A DNA stretch of 48,176 nt from SAR86 cluster bacterium (GTDB taxonomy: Bacteria > Pseudomonadota > Gammaproteobacteria > Pseudomonadales > Pseudohongiellaceae). Positions 35,745-44,146 of the stretch are shown piece after piece. Under the pieces are notes generated by a model. The model saw only the letters and a program-made list of their open reading frames with translations, ran no database searches and was not told the DNA's origin. Made by a program: the position numbers and the translations under genes. The DNA lies in the NCBI GenBank assembly GCA_002401885.1, contig NVUL01000051.1, positions 1 to 48,176 of the forward strand, read 5' to 3'. Positions within the stretch are counted from its first letter, which is position 1; the number at the start of each line of letters is the position of its first letter.

Positions 35745-38312
35745 ATGATGACAACAACACACAGGCGATTATACGCCTCGCTACTACTCATAGGGCTAGG
35801 TGTAACAGCCCGCGGCTCTATCGGTCAAAGTTTCACCGACGTGACCGCGATGGCGGGGATCGACTACCTCCAGTATCAAATTCCCGAGCCTCTCGTCTCA
35901 AATGGCATCGAGTACATGAACGGCGGCACCGCTGTGGGCGACTATGATAACGACGGGCTCCCAGACCTTTACGTCACCCGCAGCGACGACACAGACATTT
36001 TGTTTCGAAACAACGGCGATGGGACCTTCAGCGACGTCACGGCTGCAGCAGGATTGGTTGAGATAAACGCGAACACCAACGGAGCCGCCTTCGCAGACAT
36101 TGATAACGACGGTGATCAGGACCTTTATGTTACCGCGCAATGCGGCATTCCGTGCATGCTTCCCTATGACAGCCGGCATTACCTTTTCATCAACGACGGA
36201 TTGGGATTCTTTACCGAAGAAGCAATATTACGGGGCGCGGACATCAGCAATTCTGGACCGCATTTCGGGTTCTCGGTGGCCTTCGGTGACTACGACTTAG
36301 ACGGCTATCTCGACATCCATGTGAACGAGTGGCGACGTGACGGGCTCAACCCCTTAGAAAATCGGTCTAACGCGCGACTGCTCCATAACCGCGGTGCACA
36401 GGAGCCCGGCTACTTCGAGGATGTCACCGTAGCGGCCGGCGTCGAAATGGACGAGGTGCCACTGCTGTTTGGCGTGGAAGGAACTACTACCTTTGCGTCC
36501 ACGTTTAGCGATATGGACAACGATGGCTGGCCGGACCTGCTAATTGCTGCTGACTTCGGCTCCAGTCGTCTCTTCTGGAACAATGGGGATGGCACTTTCA
36601 CCGATGGTACGCTCGCTGCAGGCGTGGGTAGCGACGAGAACGGCATGGGCTCCGCTGTCGGCGACTATGATGGTGACGGCATGCTCGACTGGTTCGTTAC
36701 AGCGATATACGACCCCTTAGACTTGTGCCAATGCGACAATGGGCTAACCGGAAATCGCCTCTATCGTAATTTGGGAGGCCGGACGTTTAGCGACGCAACA
36801 GATATCGCTGGTGTGCGCGACGGTGCTTGGGGCTGGGGGGCTCTCTTCCTCGACTACGACAACGACGGCGATCTTGACTTGACCATGAACAACGGCGCTG
36901 ACTGGCCGGCTGACATGGTCCCAGGGGCCGATAATTTCATGAGCGATTCGGTCCGTCTGTGGAGAAACGACGCTGGCAGTATGACTGAGGTCGCGGCGGC
37001 CGAGGGAATCGAATTGAGCGGATCGGGCAAAGCGGTCCTGCGCTTCGATTACGACCAAGACGGTGATCTGGATCTGTTCTACACCACCAACTCTGGATAT
37101 CCCGCCTTGTACCGCAACGACACCGGCAACGTGAATGACTGGTTGCGCGTCGAAACACGTGGCATAGGATCCAATCGTGACGGTATCGGTGCCCGCGTCG
37201 AGATCCTGAGCAGCCCAAGCCAATCGGCCCAGCTGAGGGAGGTTCGTTCCGGCAACAACTTTCTGGGACAGAGTGAGCGAGTCGCTCATTTCGGTCTCGG
37301 ATCCGGCCCAAGCGAGCCGGTGGATGTCAGGGTAACCTGGCCTCGTACTGGTCAGGCAGTTGTCTACGACAATGTACCGCGAAACAGCGTTTTGCTTGCT
37401 GTCGAACCTCTTGACCCATTGCCTGCGGTCAAGCTCACGGCTGACAAGCCGTCGCCAGTCCAACTTGATACGGTAGGCGACATAATCTTTACGGCAACGG
37501 CGGTCGATGCGACTAGCAGTGTTGAATATAGATTTTTCATTCGCGACCCAGCCGGCTCTTGGTTCCCGCCGCAGGAATACAGCAGCAGTGTTAGCTTTAA
37601 TGCGGGGGAACCGTCTACCCCTGGCATCTGGCGTGTGTTCGTACATGCTCGTCATCAAGGCAGCGACGCTGAGTTCGAAGCTGAATCAATGATTTCCTAT
37701 GAGGTAAGCCCCGCACCGCTTTCCTCGGTTACCCTCACGGCCGATAAGCCAGCTCCAGTGAAAATCGATACCGTAGGCGATGTAATATTTACAGCAGTGG
37801 CGATCGATGCGACTAGCAGTGTTGAATATCAGTTCTCGGTACAAGACCCTGCCGGCACATGGCTCCCTGTTCAGGATTACAGTAGTGTCGATTTTTTTAA
37901 TGTGGGGGTGCCTTCTTCTATTGGCACCTGGGTAGTGCGCGTACGGGCACGTCATCAAGGCAGTGAGGCCGAGTTCGAAACTGAAACATCGATCTTTTAC
38001 CAAGTTAATCCACCGCCGATTACCTCGGTCAATCTCACCGCTGACAAGCCGGCGCCAGTGAAGTTTGATACGGTAGGCGAAGTGCTATTTACGGCAGAGG
38101 CGGTCGATGCTACCTCCAGTGTTGAATATCAGTTCTTCGTTCGCGACCCAAGCGGTACTTGGCTCCTACTCCAAGAATACAGTAGCAGCGCAACCTTTAA
38201 TGCCGGAGAGCTGTCTTCACCTGGTAATTGGGTTGTGCTCGCACAAGCGCGTCAAGGCAGCGAGGGAGAGCTCGAAGCTCAAACGTGGTTGTCCTACAAG
38301 CTCTTGCCATAA
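35745..38312 (+). CDS. Secreted FG-GAP/ASPIC-UnbV protein with three C-terminal repeats
   Basis: An 855-residue exported protein: signal-like N-terminus (LYASLLLIGLGVTARGSIG), then seven calcium-binding D-x-D-x-D-G-x2-D motifs (first at 66-74, GDYDNDGLPD; last near 435, FDYDQDGDLD), typical of FG-GAP/VCBS beta-propellers. Residues about 465-550 form an ASPIC/UnbV domain (NDWLRVETRGIGSNRDGIGARV, FLGQSERVAHFGLG). Three tandem ~99-residue repeats follow (about 560, 660 and 758), each with LTADKP, DTVG and DATSSVEY. Repeat 3 lacks one residue. The N-terminal two thirds are GC-richer than neighbours. Likely an adhesin or surface protein; role unproven. Confidence 0.87.
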   Translation: MMTTTHRRLYASLLLIGLGVTARGSIGQSFTDVTAMAGIDYLQYQIPEPLVSNGIEYMNGGTAVGDYDNDGLPDLYVTRSDDTDILFRNNGDGTFSDVTAAAGLVEINANTNGAAFADIDNDGDQDLYVTAQCGIPCMLPYDSRHYLFINDGLGFFTEEAILRGADISNSGPHFGFSVAFGDYDLDGYLDIHVNEWRRDGLNPLENRSNARLLHNRGAQEPGYFEDVTVAAGVEMDEVPLLFGVEGTTTFASTFSDMDNDGWPDLLIAADFGSSRLFWNNGDGTFTDGTLAAGVGSDENGMGSAVGDYDGDGMLDWFVTAIYDPLDLCQCDNGLTGNRLYRNLGGRTFSDATDIAGVRDGAWGWGALFLDYDNDGDLDLTMNNGADWPADMVPGADNFMSDSVRLWRNDAGSMTEVAAAEGIELSGSGKAVLRFDYDQDGDLDLFYTTNSGYPALYRNDTGNVNDWLRVETRGIGSNRDGIGARVEILSSPSQSAQLREVRSGNNFLGQSERVAHFGLGSGPSEPVDVRVTWPRTGQAVVYDNVPRNSVLLAVEPLDPLPAVKLTADKPSPVQLDTVGDIIFTATAVDATSSVEYRFFIRDPAGSWFPPQEYSSSVSFNAGEPSTPGIWRVFVHARHQGSDAEFEAESMISYEVSPAPLSSVTLTADKPAPVKIDTVGDVIFTAVAIDATSSVEYQFSVQDPAGTWLPVQDYSSVDFFNVGVPSSIGTWVVRVRARHQGSEAEFETETSIFYQVNPPPITSVNLTADKPAPVKFDTVGEVLFTAEAVDATSSVEYQFFVRDPSGTWLLLQEYSSSATFNAGELSSPGNWVVLAQARQGSEGELEAQTWLSYKLLP

Positions 38313-38332
38313 CTTGGCGTCAGCTGAATGAG

Positions 38333-38361
38333 GTGAACTATTGAACGTTGAAATAGTTCAC
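38333..38361. terminator. Strong hairpin downstream of the UnbV-domain gene
   Basis: A perfect 10-bp stem (38333-38342 with 38352-38361) and a 9-nt loop lies 21 nt after the stop codon. It has no following T-run on the plus strand, so it may protect the 3' end or act as an imperfect terminator. Confidence 0.5.
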
Positions 38362-38514
38362 TAAATTCTACTATCCATCATTGGTCATAAAAAATAGAGA
38401 ATTATCTATAGAGTTTCGTAATGGTGCAGTTAATTAAGATTGAGCCGGCCGTTTCGCTTTCTGTTGCAACGTGGCTCACGCTCCTAACTCGATAGAGGTA
38501 ATATCGAGCTCAAG

Positions 38515-39129
38515 TTAAATTATTGAAAATTGAACGAGAGCCTCCCGGGCACCAACTGCGGTTCTGGCCTCAAGTATATTTATGCCTAACTCTTCTGCCG
38601 ATTTCAAGTTCGTTACATTGTCGTCGATAAAAAGAATCTCATGTGGTTCAAAAGGGCATTGCTCTAAAACAATTTCATAAGCACGACGATTGGGTTTACA
38701 ACTATTTGTCAAACAAGAGATAAACATGTGGTCGAAGCAATCCGCAAAACCAAAATCCTGGACTATCGGCCAATGCCCTGCGGTCATATTACTCAAGCAG
38801 GCAACAGTGTAATTTTTCCGGCAATCTTCTATGAGTTCAAGAGCCCCGGGGTAGGGATTGCGAACAAATTCTCTATATATCTTTTTGAGATCCTCCACAG
38901 ATATTTCTAGGTTCCAATTTTCGATCCATAGATTTAGAAATTCACCTATTTCCATCTTGCCACAATCAATTGCTTGAATAGAATCGTCGTTTAGCCAAAG
39001 CGTCCAAAAATCTTCTTCGGCATAATCGCCTTTCTTATCGGCCCACATATCGGAGACATCACCGAGTTCAACCAGTACGCCGCCTAAATCAAAAAGGATG
39101 AGTTTGATATTGTCTCTATTTATTCTCAT
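38515..39129 (-). CDS. HAD-superfamily phosphatase (YihX-like)
   Basis: Start set at the ATG at 39129 (204 residues), which directly precedes the conserved first motif; the frame is open to 39195, without a family-like extension. Motif I is LILFDLGGVLVE, where the second aspartate of DxD is replaced, as in the YihX/epoxide-hydrolase-N subgroup. Motif II is CLSNMT, motif III Lys SCKPNRRAY, motif IV FIDDN. YihX relatives act on sugar phosphates such as alpha-glucose-1-phosphate. The gene is solitary; no neighbour tells the substrate. Confidence 0.83.
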   Translation of the reverse strand: MRINRDNIKLILFDLGGVLVELGDVSDMWADKKGDYAEEDFWTLWLNDDSIQAIDCGKMEIGEFLNLWIENWNLEISVEDLKKIYREFVRNPYPGALELIEDCRKNYTVACLSNMTAGHWPIVQDFGFADCFDHMFISCLTNSCKPNRRAYEIVLEQCPFEPHEILFIDDNVTNLKSAEELGINILEARTAVGAREALVQFSII

Positions 39130-39282
39130 AGAAAGACTATACAAGATACCGAAATGAACGTCTGCTACTTGCCTGTAAAGCATTATAAAAGGCAAGCCGC
39201 AGAGCTGCGAGATTGCTAGCTATTCAACTAAATCGGCACAGGGAAAGGGTAAATTGATATCGCACAACACGCTATAGGATTG

Positions 39283-39499
39283 GCTCTAATTTTTCTGAAT
39301 CGCCTTTTCATTAGAGCACATAGATCACAGCTCATTTACACTGGCCATATTCCAGCCACAATTAACCCTAACATAGCCCGAATTGCCGAATAGAGAAGTT
39401 AGATTCATTTGATTAAATAATGACTCAATCAACTCCAAATTGATTGAATCCTAGAGCTTGACCCCGCTTGAAGGCCCTCATCCCGAGGGCCTTTTTTTT
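39283..39499 (+). ncRNA. Candidate small RNA ending at an orphan terminator
   Basis: On the plus strand, three stem-loops are followed by a GC-rich terminator with a T-run, although no plus-strand gene is upstream within 0.9 kb (the nearest ends at 38312 and has its own hairpin). This is the layout of an intergenic small RNA. No clear promoter was found (a weak TTGATA/TAGGAT pair near 39254-39280 has short spacing), so it remains a candidate. Confidence 0.3.
39471..39499 (+). terminator. Rho-independent terminator, plus-strand polarity
   Basis: A 9-bp GC-rich stem (39471-39479 with 39485-39493), a 5-nt loop, and a run of eight T at 39492-39499, two of them in the stem. The T-run follows the stem on the plus strand. 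The hairpin also lies 23 nt past the prc stop on the minus strand, where it could stop transcription less efficiently since only a short T-run follows. Confidence 0.85.
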
Positions 39500-39521
39500 G
39501 CGGAATACAAAGGGTAGGAGT

Positions 39522-41747
39522 TTAGCGGTTTTGTCGTGTGTTCTCGGGGCTTACTGAGCTTAGACGGTTCGAATTGAGCGCGATGAAGTCGGCTAGGATA
39601 CGACCGCTTTCCAGGAGTAGGGGATCGCCTTCGTCTTCGACAGCATCTTCCTCAGGCTCATCAAGTGGGGGAGAGTCGCTATTGGCAACTAGAGAACCTT
39701 CCTCTTCCTCGTCTTCTGCATTCTCATCCTCTACCCATTCGTTGAGAGTAAGACCCTTGAGGAGGCGGCGCATATTCTCAGCGTCGAACTCTGTGCGTCG
39801 ACTTTGCTCGCGCTCTTCTTTGACTTCCTCTTCATTAAGAGACAACTGCTCCCTTTGTCTCATCACGCGAGTGCGTTCGATTTGATCGCGTAGATAGATG
39901 AAGTCGGGTGACGTCTGGATACGTTCGTCGTAACGTTTTTGTAATTCTGGCACTAAAGCTTGGATAGCGTGATAAGGAGTGTATTCAACCGCACGGACTG
40001 TATCCCAGGGTAGGGCGCCATCAAGGCTGCTCTCACCGATGTCTTCGTAGGCATCGTAGAAGTCAGGAAAAGAAATGTCTGGAATCACCCCGCGGTGCTG
40101 CGTGCTTTCCCCAGAGATCCTGTAAAATTTTGAACGTGTCAGTTTTACCTGGCCATAGTCCATAGGAATGATCTCTTGCACGGTGCCCTTGCCGAATGTC
40201 TGGCCACCCAACACAATGCCGCGCTGATAATCTTGAATCGCGCCTGCAAAGATTTCTGATGCCGAAGCACTTGTCCTGTTCACCAACACGGCGAGCGGGC
40301 CCGTGTAGGCAACATCAGGATCATTGTCGCCGAACGACCGGGTGAAGCCGTTGCGTAGCCCTGAATAACGAATCTGTACAGTCGCGCCGGTTTCTATAAA
40401 TAAGCCAACCAATTGGTTGGCCTCACTCAAACTACCACCACCGTTGTTGCGCAAATCAACTACGACCGCATCTACCTCTTCTTCCTTTAGTTCATCGAGA
40501 AGGGCGTGTACGTCGCGTGTTGAACTCTTATAGTCAGCTTCGCCGCGTGAGGCAGCCTCGAAGTCGAAGTAAAAAGTGGGTAGGTCGATGATGCCTATCT
40601 TATACATATCGCCGTTGTAGCTAAGCTCTATGACTTCCTTCTTCGCGGATTGATCTTCCAGCTTTACCGTGTCGCGAGTGATGCTAACGACGGTCGCATT
40701 CGACTCGCCAACCGCGTCTACAGGAATGACATTGAGGCGGACTACAGTGCCCTTCTCTCCGCGAATCTGTGCTACGACATCATCAAGGCGCATGCCGACA
40801 ACATCCTGCAGTTCGCCGTCCACTCCTTGACCTATTGATACGATACGATCGCCGGCCTGCAATTCATTGCCGCGCTCGGCTGGTCCACCTTTAATTAGCT
40901 CGGCAACCTTCGTGTACTCTGCTTCGGTAGTAAGTTGCGCGCCAATTCCCTGTAAGGAAAGTGAGAGGCCCATGTTGAAATTTTCAGAATCGCGTGGTGA
41001 AAAGTAAGAGGTATGTGGATCAACCGCTGTCGCTACCGTAGCCATGTAAGTCTGGAAAATATCTTTGTCGTTAGTCTTGGAGATTTGGCTCAGCTGATTG
41101 CGATAGCGTTTGCTTAACTTCTCTGTGATCTCCTCATCGTCATCGCCGGTTAGTCTCAGGCTCAGGACGCTGTTCTTGATTCTGAGCCTCCAGAGCTCAT
41201 CTAATTCTGCGAGCGATGCGGCATAGGGCGCTTCTTCGCGATCGATTTCTATAACCTCATCGATGGTGAAGTCCATCTCGCCGACATGATTCTCAACGCG
41301 GTTCACGGCATAAATCATGCGCTCGAGTCTGCGTTTGTAATACAGGTTGTAGATCTCGAAGCCTGGCTCGACATTGCCATCTTTGAGGCTGTTATCTAAG
41401 GTGTAGCGATATGCGCTCATCGCGTCGATATCTTGTTTGAGGAAATACAGCTTCGAGCCGTCTAGGGTGTCTATATAGTTATCGAACACGGTGGAGGAAA
41501 AATTGTCGTCTATATCGATCGAGGAGTAGTGCTTCGTTTCCAGCTCGTTTAACAGTTTTACCGCGGTATCACCGTGGATCGGCTTGCTTTCAAGTGGGGT
41601 GTAGAGTGCATCGATATCCAGGACTGTGTTCAACTGGTCAGGGTCTTCCTGAGCAATCAGCGTCGACGTCAGTAGAATCGAACATGCTGTGACTGCTGCT
41701 TTTTGCATGAATCGATTTCGTTCGAATTTCGGTGAGTTGCTATTCAT
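39522..41747 (-). CDS. prc: Tail-specific protease Prc (S41A family)
   Basis: A 741-residue periplasmic protease that trims C-termini of envelope proteins and helps control murein hydrolases. Signal peptide at 1-32 (MQKAAVTACSILLTSTLIAQ). N-terminal helical domain, then a PDZ domain around GIGAQLTTEAEYTKVAELIKGGPAERGNELQAGDRIVSI, then the S41 catalytic core with NNGGGSLSEA and the Ser/Lys dyad S495 (RTSASASE) and K520 (TFGKGTVQ), 25 residues apart as in E. coli Prc. The C-terminal tail is longer than usual and very acidic (EDEEEEGSL, EDAVEDEGD). GGAG 4 nt before ATG 41747 supports the start. Confidence 0.93.
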   Translation of the reverse strand: MNSNSPKFERNRFMQKAAVTACSILLTSTLIAQEDPDQLNTVLDIDALYTPLESKPIHGDTAVKLLNELETKHYSSIDIDDNFSSTVFDNYIDTLDGSKLYFLKQDIDAMSAYRYTLDNSLKDGNVEPGFEIYNLYYKRRLERMIYAVNRVENHVGEMDFTIDEVIEIDREEAPYAASLAELDELWRLRIKNSVLSLRLTGDDDEEITEKLSKRYRNQLSQISKTNDKDIFQTYMATVATAVDPHTSYFSPRDSENFNMGLSLSLQGIGAQLTTEAEYTKVAELIKGGPAERGNELQAGDRIVSIGQGVDGELQDVVGMRLDDVVAQIRGEKGTVVRLNVIPVDAVGESNATVVSITRDTVKLEDQSAKKEVIELSYNGDMYKIGIIDLPTFYFDFEAASRGEADYKSSTRDVHALLDELKEEEVDAVVVDLRNNGGGSLSEANQLVGLFIETGATVQIRYSGLRNGFTRSFGDNDPDVAYTGPLAVLVNRTSASASEIFAGAIQDYQRGIVLGGQTFGKGTVQEIIPMDYGQVKLTRSKFYRISGESTQHRGVIPDISFPDFYDAYEDIGESSLDGALPWDTVRAVEYTPYHAIQALVPELQKRYDERIQTSPDFIYLRDQIERTRVMRQREQLSLNEEEVKEEREQSRRTEFDAENMRRLLKGLTLNEWVEDENAEDEEEEGSLVANSDSPPLDEPEEDAVEDEGDPLLLESGRILADFIALNSNRLSSVSPENTRQNR

Positions 41748-41880
41748 ATGACTCCACTTAGTTCCAAAATGTAAAGATGGCCGCGAGATTAACGTAACGC
41801 AATTAGCAAACGGGCTTGGAGCCCTTTTGTGAAACTAGAGACTAAGCGAAATAGGCGCCTCTGAGAAGGCTTTTGACGCT

Positions 41881-41909
41881 TAATCTGGGTCTAGAAAACC
41901 TCCAGATTA
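41881..41909. repeat. Inverted repeat downstream of the recombinase gene
   Basis: Eight bases pair perfectly (41881-41888 with 41902-41909) across a 13-nt loop, 31 nt beyond the minus-strand recombinase stop. No T-run follows. It may be a terminator-like hairpin or a recombinase target. Confidence 0.4.
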
Positions 41910-41940
41910 GGTGCGCTACAAATCTTTGCTCGATTCACCG

Positions 41941-43143
41941 CTATTTTATGAGTTTCTGTCGTGCGGAAGCGTGTCGCTCGGCCCGTTCCACATCGATGTA
42001 GCGATCTGTAATTGCGCTGGAGCCATGCCCCGCGTCGTCTCTAACATGCTCTCTAGGCCTGTGTTTCACATCTTCAGATATCCCAGTATGGCGTAACCAG
42101 TGCACCGTAGCCGCACTCAAGCGTTCTGCGTCCTCGATAAAGCCGTTAGCTCGCATTTTCTCTGCGGCCGCGTCGAAGCATTTCTGCACGATGCCTCGGA
42201 TTTGGCGAGTGCTGCCTATGCCACCTCTGCCGCGTGTCTTGTGGACGAGGGGCGTAGACTCGCCGGGTATGGGTAGGCTAGACAGTCCTCTTGAGAGCCT
42301 ATAGCGCTTCAGCGCCTCTAACATCGCATCGCTCACCGATATCTCTCGCTCTTTATTGCCTTTACCCACTGTGAGAAACCACCAATTTCCCTCTTGATCG
42401 GCCTGGAAATGCCCCATTTGCGGCTGCCAACGGCTGGTATCTACCAATTCTGAAATTCTGAGATACATGGCGAAGAGGGCGTTCATTATGAACAGGGTTC
42501 GTTCGTGGACTTGCGGCTGCTCTGCCGCCATAGACTCGGCTGTTTCGATCACGAAATCCCACTGTAGGGGAGACAAACGCCGGATCTTGCTCTGACTCTG
42601 CTGCCTACGCAGGAATTTACTCTTCTGGCGAATTTGGGCAACCGGGTTCGCTGAGAGATAACTCTCTTGAATGAGAAAGTTGAAAAAGCTACTCAATACA
42701 CTGAATAGAGACTGGAGTGCCGCCTGCGAGATCGCAAATTCGCCACTCGCATGGACATACGGCCGCCAGTCAGGGTTTGGAACGCGCTCGCCCTGGCGCA
42801 ACAGGAACCGAGGTACATTATTCTGTCCTACCCAATTGGGAGGCGGTTGCTTCGAAAACTCCACATAGGCCTCAATATCCTCCCTAACTACTTGTTTTAA
42901 TGACTTTTCTGCAATGATCAAACACCAGTGCAAGAAGTGCTCGATCTCGCGCCTGTAGGTACTAAAGGTATCGGGGCTGCCGCGATAGCTATAGATAAAC
43001 TCGGCAGCGCACTGGTAATCGCTAATTGCCTCTTCAGATGCATCAACTGCCAGATGTTTCAGTGATTTCACTGGTTGCTTAAACGGATTTGCCATTTCAT
43101 CGAGCGTATCGAAGAAAGCTAGTGGGGAAGATATACTGGACAT
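41941..43143 (-). CDS. Solitary tyrosine recombinase/integrase
   Basis: A 400-residue phage-integrase-family enzyme. An N-terminal SAM-like core-binding domain (about 40-170) is followed by the catalytic domain with Arg in MYLRISELVD, a Lys in VGKGNKEREI, H348 and R351 (HWLRHTG), H373 (GHGSSAITDR) and nucleophile Y382. All catalytic residues are present, so it looks active. The conserved tail (HRPREHVRDDAGH) marks a specific subfamily that I cannot name. No phage, tRNA or excisionase gene is nearby, so its target is unknown. Confidence 0.9.
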   Translation of the reverse strand: MSSISSPLAFFDTLDEMANPFKQPVKSLKHLAVDASEEAISDYQCAAEFIYSYRGSPDTFSTYRREIEHFLHWCLIIAEKSLKQVVREDIEAYVEFSKQPPPNWVGQNNVPRFLLRQGERVPNPDWRPYVHASGEFAISQAALQSLFSVLSSFFNFLIQESYLSANPVAQIRQKSKFLRRQQSQSKIRRLSPLQWDFVIETAESMAAEQPQVHERTLFIMNALFAMYLRISELVDTSRWQPQMGHFQADQEGNWWFLTVGKGNKEREISVSDAMLEALKRYRLSRGLSSLPIPGESTPLVHKTRGRGGIGSTRQIRGIVQKCFDAAAEKMRANGFIEDAERLSAATVHWLRHTGISEDVKHRPREHVRDDAGHGSSAITDRYIDVERAERHASARQKLIK

Positions 43144-43186
43144 TAAGTAATTGCTTTAATGATTTGTTTAAAAAGAAGTTTAGCTA

Positions 43187-43268
43187 ATACCAATTAGTAT
43201 TAACAGTTGCAAATTGGAGACGATTAGTAGCCGACGAGCCGAATGCTTCTAGTCTCATACCATTTAGT
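43187..43268. repeat. 12-bp direct repeats upstream of the recombinase gene
   Basis: ATACCAATTAGT (43187-43198) and ATACCATTTAGT (43257-43268) match at 11 of 12 positions, 70 bp apart. The first is embedded in an inverted repeat, TAATAC/GTATTA (43185-43190 with 43197-43202). They may be recombinase-binding sites or operators for the recombinase gene. Confidence 0.45.
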
Positions 43269-43308
43269 CGGTGATTTGCCGAGTTACTTGATGCTGGGGA
43301 AGGGTATG

Positions 43309-43337
43309 TTGGCAATATTGTGCTGCGCTTGTACAAT
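43309..43337 (+). promoter_or_regulatory. Sigma70 promoter of modABC
   Basis: -35 TTGGCA (43309-43314, 5/6), 17-bp spacer, -10 TACAAT (43332-43337, 5/6). The expected start of transcription is at about 43344, inside the ModE palindrome. The short leader carries GGTAG before the TTG start of modA. Confidence 0.8.
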
Positions 43338-43340
43338 ACG

Positions 43341-43364
43341 CGTTATATACATGCCTACATAACG
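43341..43364 (+). promoter_or_regulatory. ModE operator
   Basis: Half-sites CGTTATATA (43341-43349) and TACATAACG (43356-43364) form an inverted repeat with a 6-bp spacer; 8 of 9 positions are symmetric. This agrees with the known ModE box of molybdate operons. It covers the start point of the promoter just upstream, so molybdate-bound ModE should block transcription. Confidence 0.85.
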
Positions 43365-43375
43365 GTAGTGAGCTC

Positions 43376-44146
43376 TTGCACAGATCAATTAAACAAAGCG
43401 CGAATAGCTGTCTCTTGGCAATTCTGCTGGGCTGCAGTGTTTCCGCACGCGCCGAGACCTTGAATGTTGCCGTTGCATCGAACTTCGTCGCTGCCATGCA
43501 GCACATAGAAAGGGCATTTGAAGGCGATTCCCAGCATGAGATCCGCATCATTCGCGGCTCTAGCGGCAAGCACTATGCGCAAATTCGGAATGGGGCGCCG
43601 TTTGATATCTTTCTTTCGGCCGACCAGCTTCGGCCGAGGCGGCTAGTCGAAGAGGGGATCGCTGAAGAGTCGGGTTTGACAACCTATGCTGAGGGCCAGT
43701 TGGCATTGTGGAGCAGACAAAATGACCTCCAGCTTGATAGTGAATATCTTTTAAATACAGACAATTACCGTGTAATTGCTATAGCGAATCCACGATTAGC
43801 GCCGTATGGTCAGGCAGCGACTGAGGTATTTAGCTATCTAGGACTGGAATCGCGAGTGAGTGAGAGGCTCGTAATGGGGGAGAATATTGCGCAAGCCTTT
43901 CAGTTTGCGTTCAGTGGCAATGCGGATCTCGGCTTGGTTGCCTACTCGCAGGCCCTATCTCCTAATATGCGCGGCCAGGGATCTGTCTGGCTGGTGCCGA
44001 GCGAACTGCATCAGCCCATCAAGCAAGATATGGTGATTCTGAGCAACTCAACGGCTGCTCTGGAATTTGCCACCTTCATGAAAAGCGATGTAGTGCGCGA
44101 CATTCTGTTAAGTAGCGGCTATTTGCTGCCAGAGGGCGCGCCCTAG
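43376..44146 (+). CDS. modA: Molybdate-binding periplasmic protein ModA
   Basis: A 256-residue solute-binding protein starting at TTG 43376. The signal peptide (about 1-26) ends SARA before ETLNVAVASNF; a lipobox-like LLGC inside it makes a lipoprotein possible. Ligand-contact segments GSSGKHYAQIRNGAPFDIFLSAD and ANPRLAPYGQAATEV are typical of the ModA fold, as is GNADLGLVAYSQAL. It captures molybdate or tungstate for ModBC. It shares one base with modB and is directly under the promoter/operator at 43309-43364. Confidence 0.93.
   Translation: MHRSIKQSANSCLLAILLGCSVSARAETLNVAVASNFVAAMQHIERAFEGDSQHEIRIIRGSSGKHYAQIRNGAPFDIFLSADQLRPRRLVEEGIAEESGLTTYAEGQLALWSRQNDLQLDSEYLLNTDNYRVIAIANPRLAPYGQAATEVFSYLGLESRVSERLVMGENIAQAFQFAFSGNADLGLVAYSQALSPNMRGQGSVWLVPSELHQPIKQDMVILSNSTAALEFATFMKSDVVRDILLSSGYLLPEGAP

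Larger units (their letters stand above)
39130..39521. other. Intergenic region with three hairpins and an orphan terminator
   Basis: The region has no supported reading frame. It contains an 8-bp inverted repeat (39283-39290 with 39310-39317), an 8-bp hairpin (39425-39432 with 39440-39447) and a strong terminator (39471-39499). Both flanking genes are on the minus strand. Confidence 0.55.

Noticed and set aside
36744-37658. 304-codon minus-strand frame
   Set aside because: Shadow of the Asp/Gly-rich calcium repeats of the plus-strand gene; its translation is rich in Arg/Val without motifs.
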